A stretch of DNA of 64,000 nucleotides from Streptomyces avermitilis MA-4680 = NBRC 14893 (GCF_000009765.2 NC_003155.5:8060001-8124000), one strand, 5' to 3'; counted from the first letter of the stretch, positions 33,803 to 44,418 are shown. A program made the numbers and translations. The notes: generated from the letters alone by a model not told the origin.

Positions 33803-34708
33803 CTACTCGTTGAGCGTGCAGGCGGCCAGGGAGTCGAGGCCCTGCGGCTTCTCCGCGGTGCGGCCGATGGCCGTGGCGATGCGGTTGACGGTGGCGATCC
33901 GCTTGTCCTCCAGCGGGCCCAGGATGGCGTTCTGGACGAAGTTGGCGCCGCCCTGGCCGACGGTGTCGACGAGCCGCTTGTTGGCCTCGGCGATCTGGGT
34001 GTCCAGGAGCGCCAGGTTGCGGTCGACCTCGGCCTGCGCGGTGGCGGGGATCGCGGGGAGCTGCGAGGCCACGTCGGGGCAGCTGATGGTCCCGACGCCG
34101 GTCGCGTCGTCGCCGGTGTCGCCCGCCTCGCCCGCGCCGTCGTCCGCCGCGTCCGTGGCCGTCGCGCTCGGCGCCGCCGTGGCCTCTTCGCCGGCCCCGG
34201 CCTCCTCGCCCGCGCCCGCCTCGTCGCCGGCACCCGCCTCGTCGCCCGTACCGGCCGCGCCGTCCGTGCTCAGCGCGCACTCGGCGAGCGCGTCGAGGCC
34301 CTGGGGCTTCTCGGCGGTGCGGCCGATGGAGATGGCGATGCGGTCGATCGTGGACTTCCGCTTGTCGGCGAGCGGGCCGAGGATGGCGTTCTGGACGAAG
34401 TTGGCGCCGCCCTGGCCGACGGTGTCGACGAGCCGCTTGTTGGCCTCGGCGAGCTGGGTGTCCAGGAGCGCCAGGTTGCGGTCGACCTCGGCCTGCGCGG
34501 AGGCCGGGACGCTGGGCAGCTGCGACTTGACGTCCGGGCACGCGATCGTGCCGGTGTCGGCCAGCGTCCTGGCGCTCGTGCCGTTGCTCTTGGATGTTTC
34601 CCCGGCGAGGGCGGAGCCGGCGATCACCGCACCGGACAGCACCACGGCGGCGGCGCCGCCGATGAGCGCGACGCGACGCTTGTTGTACTTCGGAAGAGCC
34701 CTGGACAT
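33803..34708 (-). CDS. Secreted protein with two homologous domains, unknown function
   Basis: A 301-residue protein. A signal peptide (RRVALIGGAAAVVLSGAVIA, cut near ALAG) is followed by domain 1 (about 55-145), an acidic Gly/Ala/Glu/Asp-rich linker with GAGDEAGAG-type repeats (about 150-205), and domain 2 (about 207-300). Both domains share EVDRNLALLDTQ, AEANKRLVDTVGQGGANFVQ and NAILGPL, and each has one cysteine near its start and one near its end, so each may hold one disulfide. The domains look all-helical. I do not recognise a family with a known role. It diverges from argG with a 191-base gap. Confidence 0.75.
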   Translation of the reverse strand: MSRALPKYNKRRVALIGGAAAVVLSGAVIAGSALAGETSKSNGTSARTLADTGTIACPDVKSQLPSVPASAQAEVDRNLALLDTQLAEANKRLVDTVGQGGANFVQNAILGPLADKRKSTIDRIAISIGRTAEKPQGLDALAECALSTDGAAGTGDEAGAGDEAGAGEEAGAGEEATAAPSATATDAADDGAGEAGDTGDDATGVGTISCPDVASQLPAIPATAQAEVDRNLALLDTQIAEANKRLVDTVGQGGANFVQNAILGPLEDKRIATVNRIATAIGRTAEKPQGLDSLAACTLNE

Positions 34709-34834
34709 GCGGATGCCTCACTCGGATCGGGGGTGACTTGACTGACGAACGCGGCGCCTGCGTTCGGCGAGAAGTACGGGAAAGCGGTTTCTTGCGTTCA
34801 AGGCTTCCTGAGATTTCGATCGGACGGCCCGAGA

Positions 34835-34869
34835 TTGACGAATCATGCAGAGCCCTGCATACTCATGCA
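34835..34869 (+). promoter_or_regulatory. argG promoter with two overlapping ARG boxes
   Basis: TTGACG (34835-34840) and CATACT (34858-34863) are 17 bases apart. Between and over them lie ATGCAG-AGCC-CTGCAT (34845-34860) and TGCAT-ACTC-ATGCA (34856-34869), which share the TGCAT half site. The second matches the ARG-box pattern seen at argC. ArgR bound here would cover the -10. The ribosome site GAGGAG of argG follows at about 34888. Confidence 0.75.
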
Positions 34870-34899
34870 TGTCAGTGATTGCAGTGTGAGGAGAAGCCC

Positions 34900-36093
34900 G
34901 TGACCGAGCGCGTCGTACTCGCCTACTCGGGTGGTCTGGACACCTCCGTCGCCATCGGCTGGATCGCCGAGGAGACGGGCGCCGAGGTCATCGCCGTCGC
35001 GGTCGACGTCGGCCAGGGCGGCGAGGACCTGGACGTCATCCGCAAGCGCGCGCTCGCCTGCGGTGCCGTCGAGGCCGAGGTCGCGGACGCCAAGGACGAG
35101 TTCGCCGACGAGTACTGCCTCCCGGCGGTCAAGGCCAACGCCCTCTACATGGACCGCTACCCGCTGGTCTCCGCCCTCTCCCGGCCGACCATCGTCAAGC
35201 ACCTCGTCGCCGCCGCCCAGAAGCACGGCGCCACCACGGTCGCCCACGGCTGCACCGGCAAGGGCAACGACCAGGTGCGGTTCGAGGCCGGCATCGTCGC
35301 CCTCGCCCCCGGCCTCAAGTGCATCGCCCCGGTCCGTGACTACGCGATGACCCGGGACAAGGCGATCGCCTTCTGCGAGGAGAAGCGGCTCCCGATCGCC
35401 ACCACCAAGAAGTCCCCGTACTCCATCGACCAGAACGTCTTCGGGCGCGCGGTCGAGACGGGCTTCCTGGAGGACATCTGGAACGCGCCGATCGAGGACA
35501 TCTACGAGTACACCTCGAACCCGGCCGAGCCCCGCGAGGCCGACGAGGTCGTCATCTCCTTCAAGGAGGGCGTCCCGGTCGCCATCGACGGCCGGCCCGT
35601 CACCGTGCTCCAGGCGATCCAGCAGCTCAACGAGCGCGCCGGCGCCCAGGGCGTCGGCCGGATCGACATGGTCGAGGACCGGCTCGTGGGCATCAAGTCC
35701 CGCGAGGTGTACGAGGCTCCGGGCGCGATCGCTCTCATCACGGCCCACCAGGAGCTGGAGAACGTCACCGTCGAGCGTGAACTCGCCCGCTACAAGCGGC
35801 AGGTCGAGCAGCGCTGGGGCGAGCTGGTCTACGACGGCCAGTGGTTCTCCCCGCTCAAGCGCGCCCTGGAGGGCTTCATCGACGAGGCCAACCAGCACGT
35901 CAACGGCGACATCCGGATGACCCTGCACGGCGGCCGCGCCGTCGTCACCGGCCGGCGCTCCGAGACGTCGCTCTACGACTTCAACCTCGCCACGTACGAC
36001 ACGGGCGACAGCTTCGACCAGGCCGCGGCCAAGGGCTTCATCGACATCTACAGCCTGTCGTCGAAGATCGCCGCCAAGCGCGACCTGGCGTAA
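34900..36093 (+). CDS. argG: Argininosuccinate synthase
   Basis: Joins citrulline and aspartate with ATP, the penultimate step of arginine synthesis. The protein has 397 residues, with the PP-loop [17 protein letters not shown], the [14 protein letters not shown] segment, and [17 protein letters not shown]. The start is GTG at 34900 with GAGGAG upstream; the ATG at 34879 lies inside the leader. It stands about 10 kb from argCJBDR and next to argH, under its own ARG-box promoter. Confidence 0.97.
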   Translation: MTERVVLAYSGGLDTSVAIGWIAEETGAEVIAVAVDVGQGGEDLDVIRKRALACGAVEAEVADAKDEFADEYCLPAVKANALYMDRYPLVSALSRPTIVKHLVAAAQKHGATTVAHGCTGKGNDQVRFEAGIVALAPGLKCIAPVRDYAMTRDKAIAFCEEKRLPIATTKKSPYSIDQNVFGRAVETGFLEDIWNAPIEDIYEYTSNPAEPREADEVVISFKEGVPVAIDGRPVTVLQAIQQLNERAGAQGVGRIDMVEDRLVGIKSREVYEAPGAIALITAHQELENVTVERELARYKRQVEQRWGELVYDGQWFSPLKRALEGFIDEANQHVNGDIRMTLHGGRAVVTGRRSETSLYDFNLATYDTGDSFDQAAAKGFIDIYSLSSKIAAKRDLA

Positions 36094-36100
36094 GCGGTAG

Positions 36101-37627
<1,527 letters not shown>

Positions 37628-37703
37628 CAGGTCGGGTGTAGCGAGGGAATCGCGGGATAGGTTGGTCCGGAGCCGTAGAGGAGCCGACCGAACGGAGCCC
37701 GCG

Positions 37704-38675
37704 ATGCCCTTCGCCCGCCTGAGCGCAGCGACGACTCCCACCGCCCACATCGGCCTCGGCCTGGCCGCCGTCGGCCGCCCCGGCTACATCAACCTCGGCC
37801 GCGAGGACGACCTTCCCGCCGTACGCAGCGTCGAGGCCCTGCGCGCCCGCACCCACGAACTGCTCGACGCCGCCTATGCCCAGGGCGTCCGTTACTTCGA
37901 CGTGGCGCGCTCCTACGGCCGCTCGGAGGAGTTCCTCGCGGACTGGCTGAACGCCCGGCCGGGCATCGACGACATCGTCGTCGGCAGCAAATGGGGCTAC
38001 ACCTACACGGCGGACTGGACCACGGACGCCGAGCAGCACGAGGTCAAGGACCACAGTGCCGCCACCTATGAACGGCAGCGCGCCGAGACCGCCGGGCTGC
38101 TCGGCGAGCGGCTCGACCTCTACCAGATCCACTCGGTGACCCCGGACAGTCCGGCCCTCACCGACAAGGAACTCCACGCCGAGCTGGCCGAGGCCGCGGC
38201 CGAGGGACTCACCGTCGGGTTCTCCACCAGCGGCCCCGCCCAGGCCGACGCCATCCGTGCCGCGCTCGCCGTGACGGTCGACGGCGCACCCCTCTTCCGC
38301 ACCGTCCAGTCCACGTACAACGTCCTCGAGACCTCGGCCGGACCCGCGCTCGCCGAAGCCCAGGACGCCGGGCTCACGGTGATCGTGAAGGAGGGCATGG
38401 CCAACGGCCGTCTGGCGGGCGGGCACGCGCCCGGCCCGGTGCGGGAGATCGCCGAGCAGGCGGGCCTCGGCGCCGACGCCGTCGCCCTCGCGTTCGTCCT
38501 GCGGCAGCCCTGGGCCGGAGTCGTCCTCTCCGGTGCGGCCACCACCAACCAGCTCGCCTCGAACCTGCACGCGGCCGTCGTCGACCTCGACGACGAGCAG
38601 GTCGCCCGCCTCGACGCCCTCGCCGAGGACCCGCGCACGTACTGGGAGCGGCGCGGGCAGCTGCCCTGGCACTGA
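37704..38675 (+). CDS. Aldo/keto reductase
   Basis: A 323-residue NADPH-dependent reductase of the AKR TIM-barrel type. The catalytic tetrad can be placed: D and Y in YFDVARSYGRSEEFLADWL, K in VVGSKWGYTY and H in DLYQIHSV. The C-terminal cofactor site has GAATTNQLASNL. The substrate is unknown. ATG 37704 follows ACGGAG. It stands alone downstream of argH. Confidence 0.88.
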   Translation: MPFARLSAATTPTAHIGLGLAAVGRPGYINLGREDDLPAVRSVEALRARTHELLDAAYAQGVRYFDVARSYGRSEEFLADWLNARPGIDDIVVGSKWGYTYTADWTTDAEQHEVKDHSAATYERQRAETAGLLGERLDLYQIHSVTPDSPALTDKELHAELAEAAAEGLTVGFSTSGPAQADAIRAALAVTVDGAPLFRTVQSTYNVLETSAGPALAEAQDAGLTVIVKEGMANGRLAGGHAPGPVREIAEQAGLGADAVALAFVLRQPWAGVVLSGAATTNQLASNLHAAVVDLDDEQVARLDALAEDPRTYWERRGQLPWH

Positions 38676-38723
38676 GCACTCACCCCCGTGAACGACACGA
38701 AGGTGAGACGCATACGCTCCTCA

Positions 38724-38760
38724 TGAGACAAAGATGTCTCACTTGGTCTATGCTTGTCTC
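38724..38760 (+). promoter_or_regulatory. Promoter and TetR-type operator of the tetR-MFS operon
   Basis: The inverted repeat TGAGACA-AAGA-TGTCTCA (38724-38741) overlaps a -35-like GAGACA (38725-38730). TATGCT (38749-38754) serves as -10, 18 bases on, and a third half site, TGTCTC, lies directly before the ATG (38755-38760). Transcription is predicted to begin at the ATG, giving a leaderless mRNA. The arrangement indicates autorepression by the TetR protein. Confidence 0.75.
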
Positions 38761-39312
38761 ATGGCTGTCGATCGCGAACACGTGCTGCGCAGCGCAGCGG
38801 ACCTGCTCACCCGGAAGTCCACCGCCACCATGGACGAGGTCGCCAAGGCGGCCGGGATCAGCCGGGCCACGCTGCACCGCCAGTTCGCGGGGCGGGACGC
38901 CCTCGTCCGGGCGCTCGAAGAGCTGGGCATCCGGGAGTGCGAGGCGGCGCTGGACGCGGCCCGGCTGGAAGCGGGCACCGCGAACGAGGCCGTACGCCGG
39001 CTGGTGAGCGAGATCGAGCCCGCCGCCCGGCTGCTCGCCTTCCTCTACACCGAGAACCAGCTTTTCGAGGGCGACGCCCAGCACGAGGGCTGGGCCCGGC
39101 TGGACGCGCGCATCGCCGCGCTGTTCCGGCGCGGCCAGGAGAGCGGCGAGTTCCGCATCGACCTCAGCCCGGCCTGGCTCACCGAGGCGCTCTACGGCCT
39201 GATGGCCTCGGGCGCCTGGGCCGTGCTGGACGGCCGCGTGGCCGCCAAGGACTTTTCCTATATGACCGTCGAACTGCTGCTCGGCGGTGCGCTACGGAGA
39301 GAGGAATCATGA
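38761..39312 (+). CDS. TetR family regulator
   Basis: A 183-residue repressor. The helix-turn-helix is in TATMDEVAKAAGISRATLHR, followed by QFAGRDALVRALEELG. The C-terminal ligand domain is variable. ATG 38761 was preferred over 38734, because 38734 lies within the inverted-repeat operator. The stop overlaps the MFS start by ATGA, so it almost surely controls the transporter's expression in response to an exported compound. Confidence 0.9.
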   Translation: MAVDREHVLRSAADLLTRKSTATMDEVAKAAGISRATLHRQFAGRDALVRALEELGIRECEAALDAARLEAGTANEAVRRLVSEIEPAARLLAFLYTENQLFEGDAQHEGWARLDARIAALFRRGQESGEFRIDLSPAWLTEALYGLMASGAWAVLDGRVAAKDFSYMTVELLLGGALRREES

Positions 39313-40826
39313 CCAGCACCCTGCGGCCGGCGTCCGTGGCGGAGGTGGAGCAGCGCCCGGGCCGGTGGCTCGCGCTCTCCGTCCTCGTCCTCGCCGTGCT
39401 GCTCGTGGCCGTCGACGCGACCGTCCTCGGCCTCGCGACCCCGTACATCAGCGAGGACCTGAAGCCCTCCGGCACCCAGCTCCTGTGGATCGGTGACGTC
39501 TACTCCTTCGTCATCGCCGGCCTGCTCGTCTCCATGGGCAGCCTCGGCGACCGCATCGGCCGCAAGAAGCTGCTGCTCATCGGCTCCACGGCGTTCGGCG
39601 CGATATCCGTGCTCAACGCCTATGCCACCACACCGGAGCTGATGATCCTGGCGCGGGCGCTGCTCGGCGTCGCGGGCGCGACCCTGATGCCCGCCACCCT
39701 CGCCCTCATCCGCAACCTCTTCCACGACCCGCGCGAACGCAGCTTCGCCATCGGCGTCTGGGGCGCGACCGCCTCCGCCGGCACCGCGGTCGGTCCGGTC
39801 GTCGGCGGTTTCCTGCTCGGGCACTTCTGGTGGGGCTCGGTCTTCCTGATCAACCTCCCCGTGATGATCGTCCTCGTCCTCGTCGGCATCAGACTCCTGC
39901 CCGAGTCGCGGAATCCGGATCCCGGACCCTGGGACCTGAGCAGTGTCGTCCTCTCGCTCGTCGGCATGATCGGCATCGTGTACGCGGTGAAGGAGGCCGC
40001 TTCGCACGGGCCTTCCCTGGACGCGCTGGCCGCCGGAGCGCTCGGCGCCGCCGCCCTCTTCGGCTTCGTACGACGCCAACTCGTCATGCCCAAGCCCCTG
40101 CTGGACATGCGGCTGTTCCGCAACCGCGGTTTCTCCGCGGCCGTGCTCGCCGATCTGCTGACCGTGCTCGGCATGTCCGGACTCATCTTCTTCCTGTCTC
40201 AGTACCTGCAACTCGTCCAGGGCAGGCCCCCGTTCGAGGCCGGCCTCGCCGAAGTCCCCGCCGCCGTCGGCGCGGTGGCGGCCGGCCTGGCCGCGGGGCG
40301 GGCCGCCCGCCGGTACTCGGTGCGGGCCGTGGTCTCGGGCGGTCTCGCCGCCGTCGGCCTGGCACTCGCCGCGCTCACCCTGCTGAGCGAGTCGACCGGC
40401 TACCCGCTGCTCGGGACCGCGCTGCTCGTGGTCGGCGTGGGCGCCGGCTTCTCGTTCACCGTGACCGCCGACGTGATCCTCTCCAGCGTGCCCAAGGACC
40501 AGGCGGGCGCCGCCGCCGCGGTCTCCGAGACGGCGTACGAACTCGGCGCCGCCCTCGGCATCGCACTGCTCGGCTCGATCGTCACCGGCGTCTACCGGGA
40601 CTTCCACGGCCCGGCGGGCACCCCGGCACAGGCCCACGAATCCCTCGGTGGTGCCGTCGAGTCGACGGCGGGGCTGCCCGCGCACACCGCGGAGGCCGTG
40701 CTGTCCTCGGCCCGCGCCGCCTTCGTCGACGGGCTGGCGCTCGCGGCGGGCGCCGGCGCGGCGGTACTGCTCGCGACGGCGGTCGCGGCCTGGTTCCTGC
40801 TGCGCGGCCAGAAACTCGAGGCGTAG
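39309..40826 (+). CDS. MFS drug exporter, DHA2 (14-TM) family
   Basis: A 505-residue proton-coupled exporter with fourteen predicted helices. The DHA2 marks are VAVDATVLGLATPYISEDL (motif D1), GSLGDRIGRKKLLLIGS (motif A), RALLGVAGATLMPATLALI (motif B) and the antiporter motif C region TASAGTAVGPVVGGFLLGH. It resembles SmvA/QacA-like pumps for cationic drugs or dyes; the true substrate is not known. It is translationally coupled to the TetR gene. Confidence 0.92.
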   Translation: MTSTLRPASVAEVEQRPGRWLALSVLVLAVLLVAVDATVLGLATPYISEDLKPSGTQLLWIGDVYSFVIAGLLVSMGSLGDRIGRKKLLLIGSTAFGAISVLNAYATTPELMILARALLGVAGATLMPATLALIRNLFHDPRERSFAIGVWGATASAGTAVGPVVGGFLLGHFWWGSVFLINLPVMIVLVLVGIRLLPESRNPDPGPWDLSSVVLSLVGMIGIVYAVKEAASHGPSLDALAAGALGAAALFGFVRRQLVMPKPLLDMRLFRNRGFSAAVLADLLTVLGMSGLIFFLSQYLQLVQGRPPFEAGLAEVPAAVGAVAAGLAAGRAARRYSVRAVVSGGLAAVGLALAALTLLSESTGYPLLGTALLVVGVGAGFSFTVTADVILSSVPKDQAGAAAAVSETAYELGAALGIALLGSIVTGVYRDFHGPAGTPAQAHESLGGAVESTAGLPAHTAEAVLSSARAAFVDGLALAAGAGAAVLLATAVAAWFLLRGQKLEA

Positions 40827-40841
40827 GGGTACGAACGGGTG

Positions 40842-40875
40842 AGGCCCGCCCCGGCGACAGCCGGGACGGGCCTTT
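40842..40875. terminator. Terminator after the MFS gene
   Basis: AGGCCCGCCCCGGC (40842-40855) and GCCGGGACGGGCCT (40860-40873) pair with one mismatch around GACA, followed by TT. It sits 15 bases after the MFS stop and 20 bases before the end of the convergent acyltransferase gene, so it may serve both. Confidence 0.7.
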
Positions 40876-40894
40876 CACGGTGTGGGCGGAGCCG

Positions 40895-41566
40895 CTACGC
40901 CGCCTTCGCCTTGGTGGCGTACATGTCCACGTACTCCTGACCCGAAAGGCGCATGACCTCGGCCATCACGGAGTCGGTCACGGCGCGCAGCACATAGCGG
41001 TCGCGGTCCATGCCCTCGTAGCGGGAGAACTCCATCGCCTCGCCGAAGCGGACCGTCACCCGGCCGGGGCGCGGGAAACCGGCGCCGCCCGGCTGGAGCT
41101 TGTCGGTGCCGATCATCGCGAACGGGACGACCGGGGCGCCGGTCATCAGGGTGAGGCGGGCGATACCGGTACGACCGCGGTAGAGCCGGCCGTCGGGGGA
41201 GCGGGTGCCCTCCGGGTAGATGCTGAAGACCTTGCCCTCCTCCAGCACCCGGCGGCCGGTCATCAGCGCCGCGACACCGCCGCGGCCGCCGTCACGGTCG
41301 ACGGGGATCATCCCGGTGCCGGTGAAGAACCAGGCCATCAGCCGACCCTTGATGCCCTTGCCGGTGACGTACTCGTCCTTGCCGATGAAGAAGACCTGGC
41401 GGTCGCAGAAGAGCGGCATGATCATCGAGTCGATGAACGTGAGGTGGTTGCCGGCCAGGATGACCGGACCTTCGCCCGGGATGTGCTCCGCACCTTCCAC
41501 CCGTGGGCGGAACATCAGGCGCATGATCGGTCCGAGCACTGCCTTGATGAGCACGAAGCGGGACAA
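40895..41566 (-). CDS. 1-acyl-glycerol-3-phosphate acyltransferase (PlsC-like)
   Basis: A 223-residue membrane-associated acyltransferase of phospholipid synthesis. The catalytic motif is GNHLTFIDSM (H-x4-D variant HLTFID), and the glycerol-phosphate site is SIYPEGTRSPDG, followed by GAPVVPFAMIGTDKL. The start is TTG at 41566, because GGAGG lies 5 bases upstream and the homologous sequence begins SRFVLIKAVLGPIM; GTG four codons later is an alternative. The longer frame to 41716 adds only spacer sequence. Confidence 0.85.
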   Translation of the reverse strand: MSRFVLIKAVLGPIMRLMFRPRVEGAEHIPGEGPVILAGNHLTFIDSMIMPLFCDRQVFFIGKDEYVTGKGIKGRLMAWFFTGTGMIPVDRDGGRGGVAALMTGRRVLEEGKVFSIYPEGTRSPDGRLYRGRTGIARLTLMTGAPVVPFAMIGTDKLQPGGAGFPRPGRVTVRFGEAMEFSRYEGMDRDRYVLRAVTDSVMAEVMRLSGQEYVDMYATKAKAA

Positions 41567-41952
41567 CGGGCCCTCCGGTGTCAACGAACGGTATGAGTAT
41601 GTGCAGGTGAGGACGATACTCGCGCCCCCCGGGTGATTGCACATCGGGTTCACCGACTGGATACGCACTGTTGACGCACGTTTACCTGCGGTGGCGCCCC
41701 GCTGCGGGGTCCTCACGCGGACGACACGGTGTGACGGAGATCGCGCCGTCGGGCGCGGCCCGTCCCTCCCGCGGGTGCCCCCTGCCGCGCCCCCGAACCC
41801 GGCGAGCCGTCAACTGTCCGAACCCGTACGGCATCTCGTGCGACATCCAGCGTCACCCGTGTGTTCTGCCGCAGGTCTCCCCTCCGTCACTCGAGCACAC
41901 CTACGATCGACCAGATTTGACAGGTGCAGGGCGGTGTGGCGGAGGAGCGCTC
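41567..41952. other. Intergenic region between divergent plsC-like and glycerophosphodiesterase genes
   Basis: A 386-base gap with no gene I can support. A TACGAT box (41902-41907) and GGAGGAG (41941-41947) lie before the plus-strand gene. CATACT and CATACC boxes appear on the minus strand near 41590-41610. A TTGACA at 41917-41922 has no matching -10. Confidence 0.4.
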
Positions 41953-43134
41953 ATGGGGACGCAGGAAACACGACGGACACAGCGGTCGGACGAGCCGGGG
42001 CGGGGGACCGGGCGGCGGGCGCTGCTGGGGGCCGCGGTGCTCGGCGCGGGCGGAGCGGTCCTCGGACTGCCCGCCGCGGCGAGAGCGGACGAGCGGCACG
42101 GGGGCGGCGGCTACCGGAGTCTGCCGAAGCCGACCGTCATCGGTCACCGCGGGGCCAGCGGCTACCGGCCGGAACACACCTTCGGCTCCTACGAGCTGGC
42201 CCTCGACCTGGGTGCGCACGTCGTCGAGGCCGGCGATCTGGTGCCCACCAAGGACGGCCATCTCGTATGCCGTCACGAGCCGGAAATCGGCGGGACCACC
42301 GATGTCTCGGCGCACCCCGAGTTCGCCGACCGCAGGACCACCAAGACCCTCGACGGGGTCGCCACCACCGGCTGGTTCACCGAGGACTTCACGCTCGCCG
42401 AGCTGAAGACCCTGCGCGCCGTCGAGCGCATCCCCGCCACCCGCCAGCGCAACACGATCTACAACGGCCGCTGGGAGATCCCCACCTTCGAAGAGGTGCT
42501 CCGGTGGCAGGACGAGCAGACCCGCAAGCGCGGCAGGCAGGTGTGGATCTACCCCGAGACCAAGCACCCCACCTACTTCCGCAAGCTGGGCCTCGGCCTG
42601 GAGGAGCGGGTCGCCAAGCTGCTGCGCAAGTACGGCAAGGACAAGAAGAACTCGCCCGTCATCATCCAGTCCTTCGAGCCGAGCAGCATCCAGCGTCTGA
42701 ACAAACTGGTCGGCAACCCGCTCGTCGTGCTGCTGTCCGCCGCGAACACCCGCCCCTGGGACTTCGTCGAGGCGGGCGACCCGCGCACCGTCGCCGACCT
42801 CGTCAAGCCCGAGGGCCTGGCGTGGATCGCCTCGTACGCGCAGGGCATCGGGCCGACGCTCGACCTGGTCATCCCGAAGGACGCGAGCGGCAACCTCACC
42901 ACGCCGACCACGCTCGTCGCCGACGCGCACGACGCGGGCCTGATCCTGCACCCGTACACCATGCGCAACGAGAACACCTTCCTGCCGACCAACTTCAAGA
43001 AGGGCACCGACGCGAACGCCTACGGCGATGTCTTCGGCGCCTTCAAGACGTACTTCGGGACGGGCATCGACGGGGTCTTCTCGGACAACGCGGACACCGC
43101 GCTCCTGGCCCGCGCGGACTTCCTGAACGGCTGA
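41953..43134 (+). CDS. Secreted glycerophosphodiester phosphodiesterase
   Basis: A 393-residue exported enzyme that splits glycerophosphodiesters into glycerol 3-phosphate and alcohol. The twin-arginine-like signal GRRALLGAAVLGAGGAVLGL (residues 20-39) ends in AAARA, suggesting Tat export. The GDPD barrel starts VIGHRGASGYRPEHT (H65, R66). The usual E-x-D metal pair reads EAGD (E92, D95), with one more residue than normal. H108 lies in VCRHEPEI. Later motifs are WIYPETKHP, IQSFEPSSI and VFSDNADTA. GGAGGAG precedes the ATG. Confidence 0.88.
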   Translation: MGTQETRRTQRSDEPGRGTGRRALLGAAVLGAGGAVLGLPAAARADERHGGGGYRSLPKPTVIGHRGASGYRPEHTFGSYELALDLGAHVVEAGDLVPTKDGHLVCRHEPEIGGTTDVSAHPEFADRRTTKTLDGVATTGWFTEDFTLAELKTLRAVERIPATRQRNTIYNGRWEIPTFEEVLRWQDEQTRKRGRQVWIYPETKHPTYFRKLGLGLEERVAKLLRKYGKDKKNSPVIIQSFEPSSIQRLNKLVGNPLVVLLSAANTRPWDFVEAGDPRTVADLVKPEGLAWIASYAQGIGPTLDLVIPKDASGNLTTPTTLVADAHDAGLILHPYTMRNENTFLPTNFKKGTDANAYGDVFGAFKTYFGTGIDGVFSDNADTALLARADFLNG

Positions 43135-43253
43135 GCGGGGGCCTTTCCCGAGGGCTGAGGTCCCGCGGTCAACCCATCGCTCCGCGCCCCCGGTTGGAGT
43201 GACAGTCGGCCGCCCCGGCAACCTCCCGCCGGGGCGGCGGCGTCCCGCCGCAT

Positions 43254-43760
43254 ATGACCCACGACATGGTTGCCACCCTGCGCCCGCTGCTCGCCGCCGA
43301 GGCCTCGGCGGAGGCATATGCGGCCGGTACCGACCAGAGCGACCTGGAACAAGCCGTCTGGCTGCGTCTCCTCGAGCGCCTCGAATCCGACGGCCCCCTC
43401 GTCGATCCGCAAGGCTGGGTACGCCGCGCCGTCCGCTCGGAGGTGCGCCGCAGCCGCCGCACCGCCCGTCTCGAGCTGCCGTACGGCTCCGAACCCGCCG
43501 ACGACGGCGCGGCCGGCCCCGAACAGCAGGCGCTGACCGCCGCTCGCCATCGTGCCCTGCACGCCGCCGTGCGTCGGCTGCCCGGCCGCTGCCCACGCCT
43601 CATGGCCGCACTGCTGTCTCCCCAGGACCTCACGTATCGCGAAATCGCAGGCGAGTTGGGTATCTCACAGGGCAGTCTGGGCCCGGAACGTTCCAGATGC
43701 CTGGGATGTCTGCGCAGATTGCTGTCCGCGGAGGTTGCGGCCCGTGAACCGCGGGGATAG
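43254..43760 (+). CDS. RNA polymerase sigma-70-like factor (short)
   Basis: A 168-residue sigma-factor-like protein. A region-2-like helix is seen at DLEQAVWLRLLERLESDGPL with WVRRAVRSEVRRSRR, and region 4 at LTYREIAGELGISQGSLGPE, which holds the helix-turn-helix. It lacks an obvious anti-sigma gene nearby. ATG 43254 or 43266 may be the start; no ribosome site is visible, as the upstream bases form GC hairpins. Homologues of this kind are annotated as sigma factors in Streptomyces; its regulon is unknown. Confidence 0.7.
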   Translation: MTHDMVATLRPLLAAEASAEAYAAGTDQSDLEQAVWLRLLERLESDGPLVDPQGWVRRAVRSEVRRSRRTARLELPYGSEPADDGAAGPEQQALTAARHRALHAAVRRLPGRCPRLMAALLSPQDLTYREIAGELGISQGSLGPERSRCLGCLRRLLSAEVAAREPRG

Positions 43761-43805
43761 GAGTGAGGGACAACTGGCGAGCAGGTGAGCGGGAGGCGTG
43801 CACAC

Positions 43806-44303
43806 ATGGGCATGAGCGTGACCATCTCTGTGGCGACCGAGCGGGACGCCGAGCAGATCTTCCGGCTGCAGTACCTCTGCTTCCAGAGCGAGGCCGCCCT
43901 GTACGGCAACTACCGCATCGACCCGCTCGTCCAGTCCCTCGAATCGGTCCGCGCGGAGGTCGCGGGCGACTGCGTGTTCGTGGCGCGGCTGGGCGACGAG
44001 GTGGTCGGTTCGGTGCGCGGCACCGTGACCGAGGACGGCGCGGCGTCCATCGGCAAACTCTGTGTGCACCCCCGTCTCCAGGGGCACGGCATCGGCGCCC
44101 GGCTGCTGCGCGCGGCCGAGGCGGCCCTGGCCGGGGAGCGCGGCGCCACCCGCTTCCGCCTCCACACGGGCCACCGCAGTGAGGGCAACCTCCGCCTCTA
44201 CCGGCGCGTGGGCTACGAGACGGTGGGCACGTCGAAGGGCGCCGACGGAGTCCCGATGATCGTCCTGGAGAAGCCGGCGGGCACCTACGCGACAACGGCG
44301 TAG
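43806..44303 (+). CDS. GNAT family N-acetyltransferase
   Basis: A 165-residue acetyltransferase. It has SVATERDAEQIFRLQYLCF at the N-terminus, the acetyl-CoA motif LCVHPRLQGHGIGARLLRAA, and GHRSEGNLRLYRRVGYETVG. The substrate is not known. ATG 43806 follows GGGAGG at 9 bases; ATG 43812 is also possible. It lies 45 bases after the sigma-like gene in the same direction. Confidence 0.85.
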   Translation: MGMSVTISVATERDAEQIFRLQYLCFQSEAALYGNYRIDPLVQSLESVRAEVAGDCVFVARLGDEVVGSVRGTVTEDGAASIGKLCVHPRLQGHGIGARLLRAAEAALAGERGATRFRLHTGHRSEGNLRLYRRVGYETVGTSKGADGVPMIVLEKPAGTYATTA

Positions 44304-44418
44304 ACATGTCGCCGCTCCCGAAGGGGCGCGGCGACTACGTATTCAGGGGCGCGGCGACGCGAACCCGACACGCCGCCTCCCGAGGGCCGGCCGTGTCCCA
44401 GCGGGCGCTTCCACGTCC

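Noticed and set aside
33563-34741. Long plus-strand frames over the minisatellite and the secreted-protein gene
   Set aside because: They are low-complexity shadows of the minus-strand gene and repeat, with no ribosome site or known domain.
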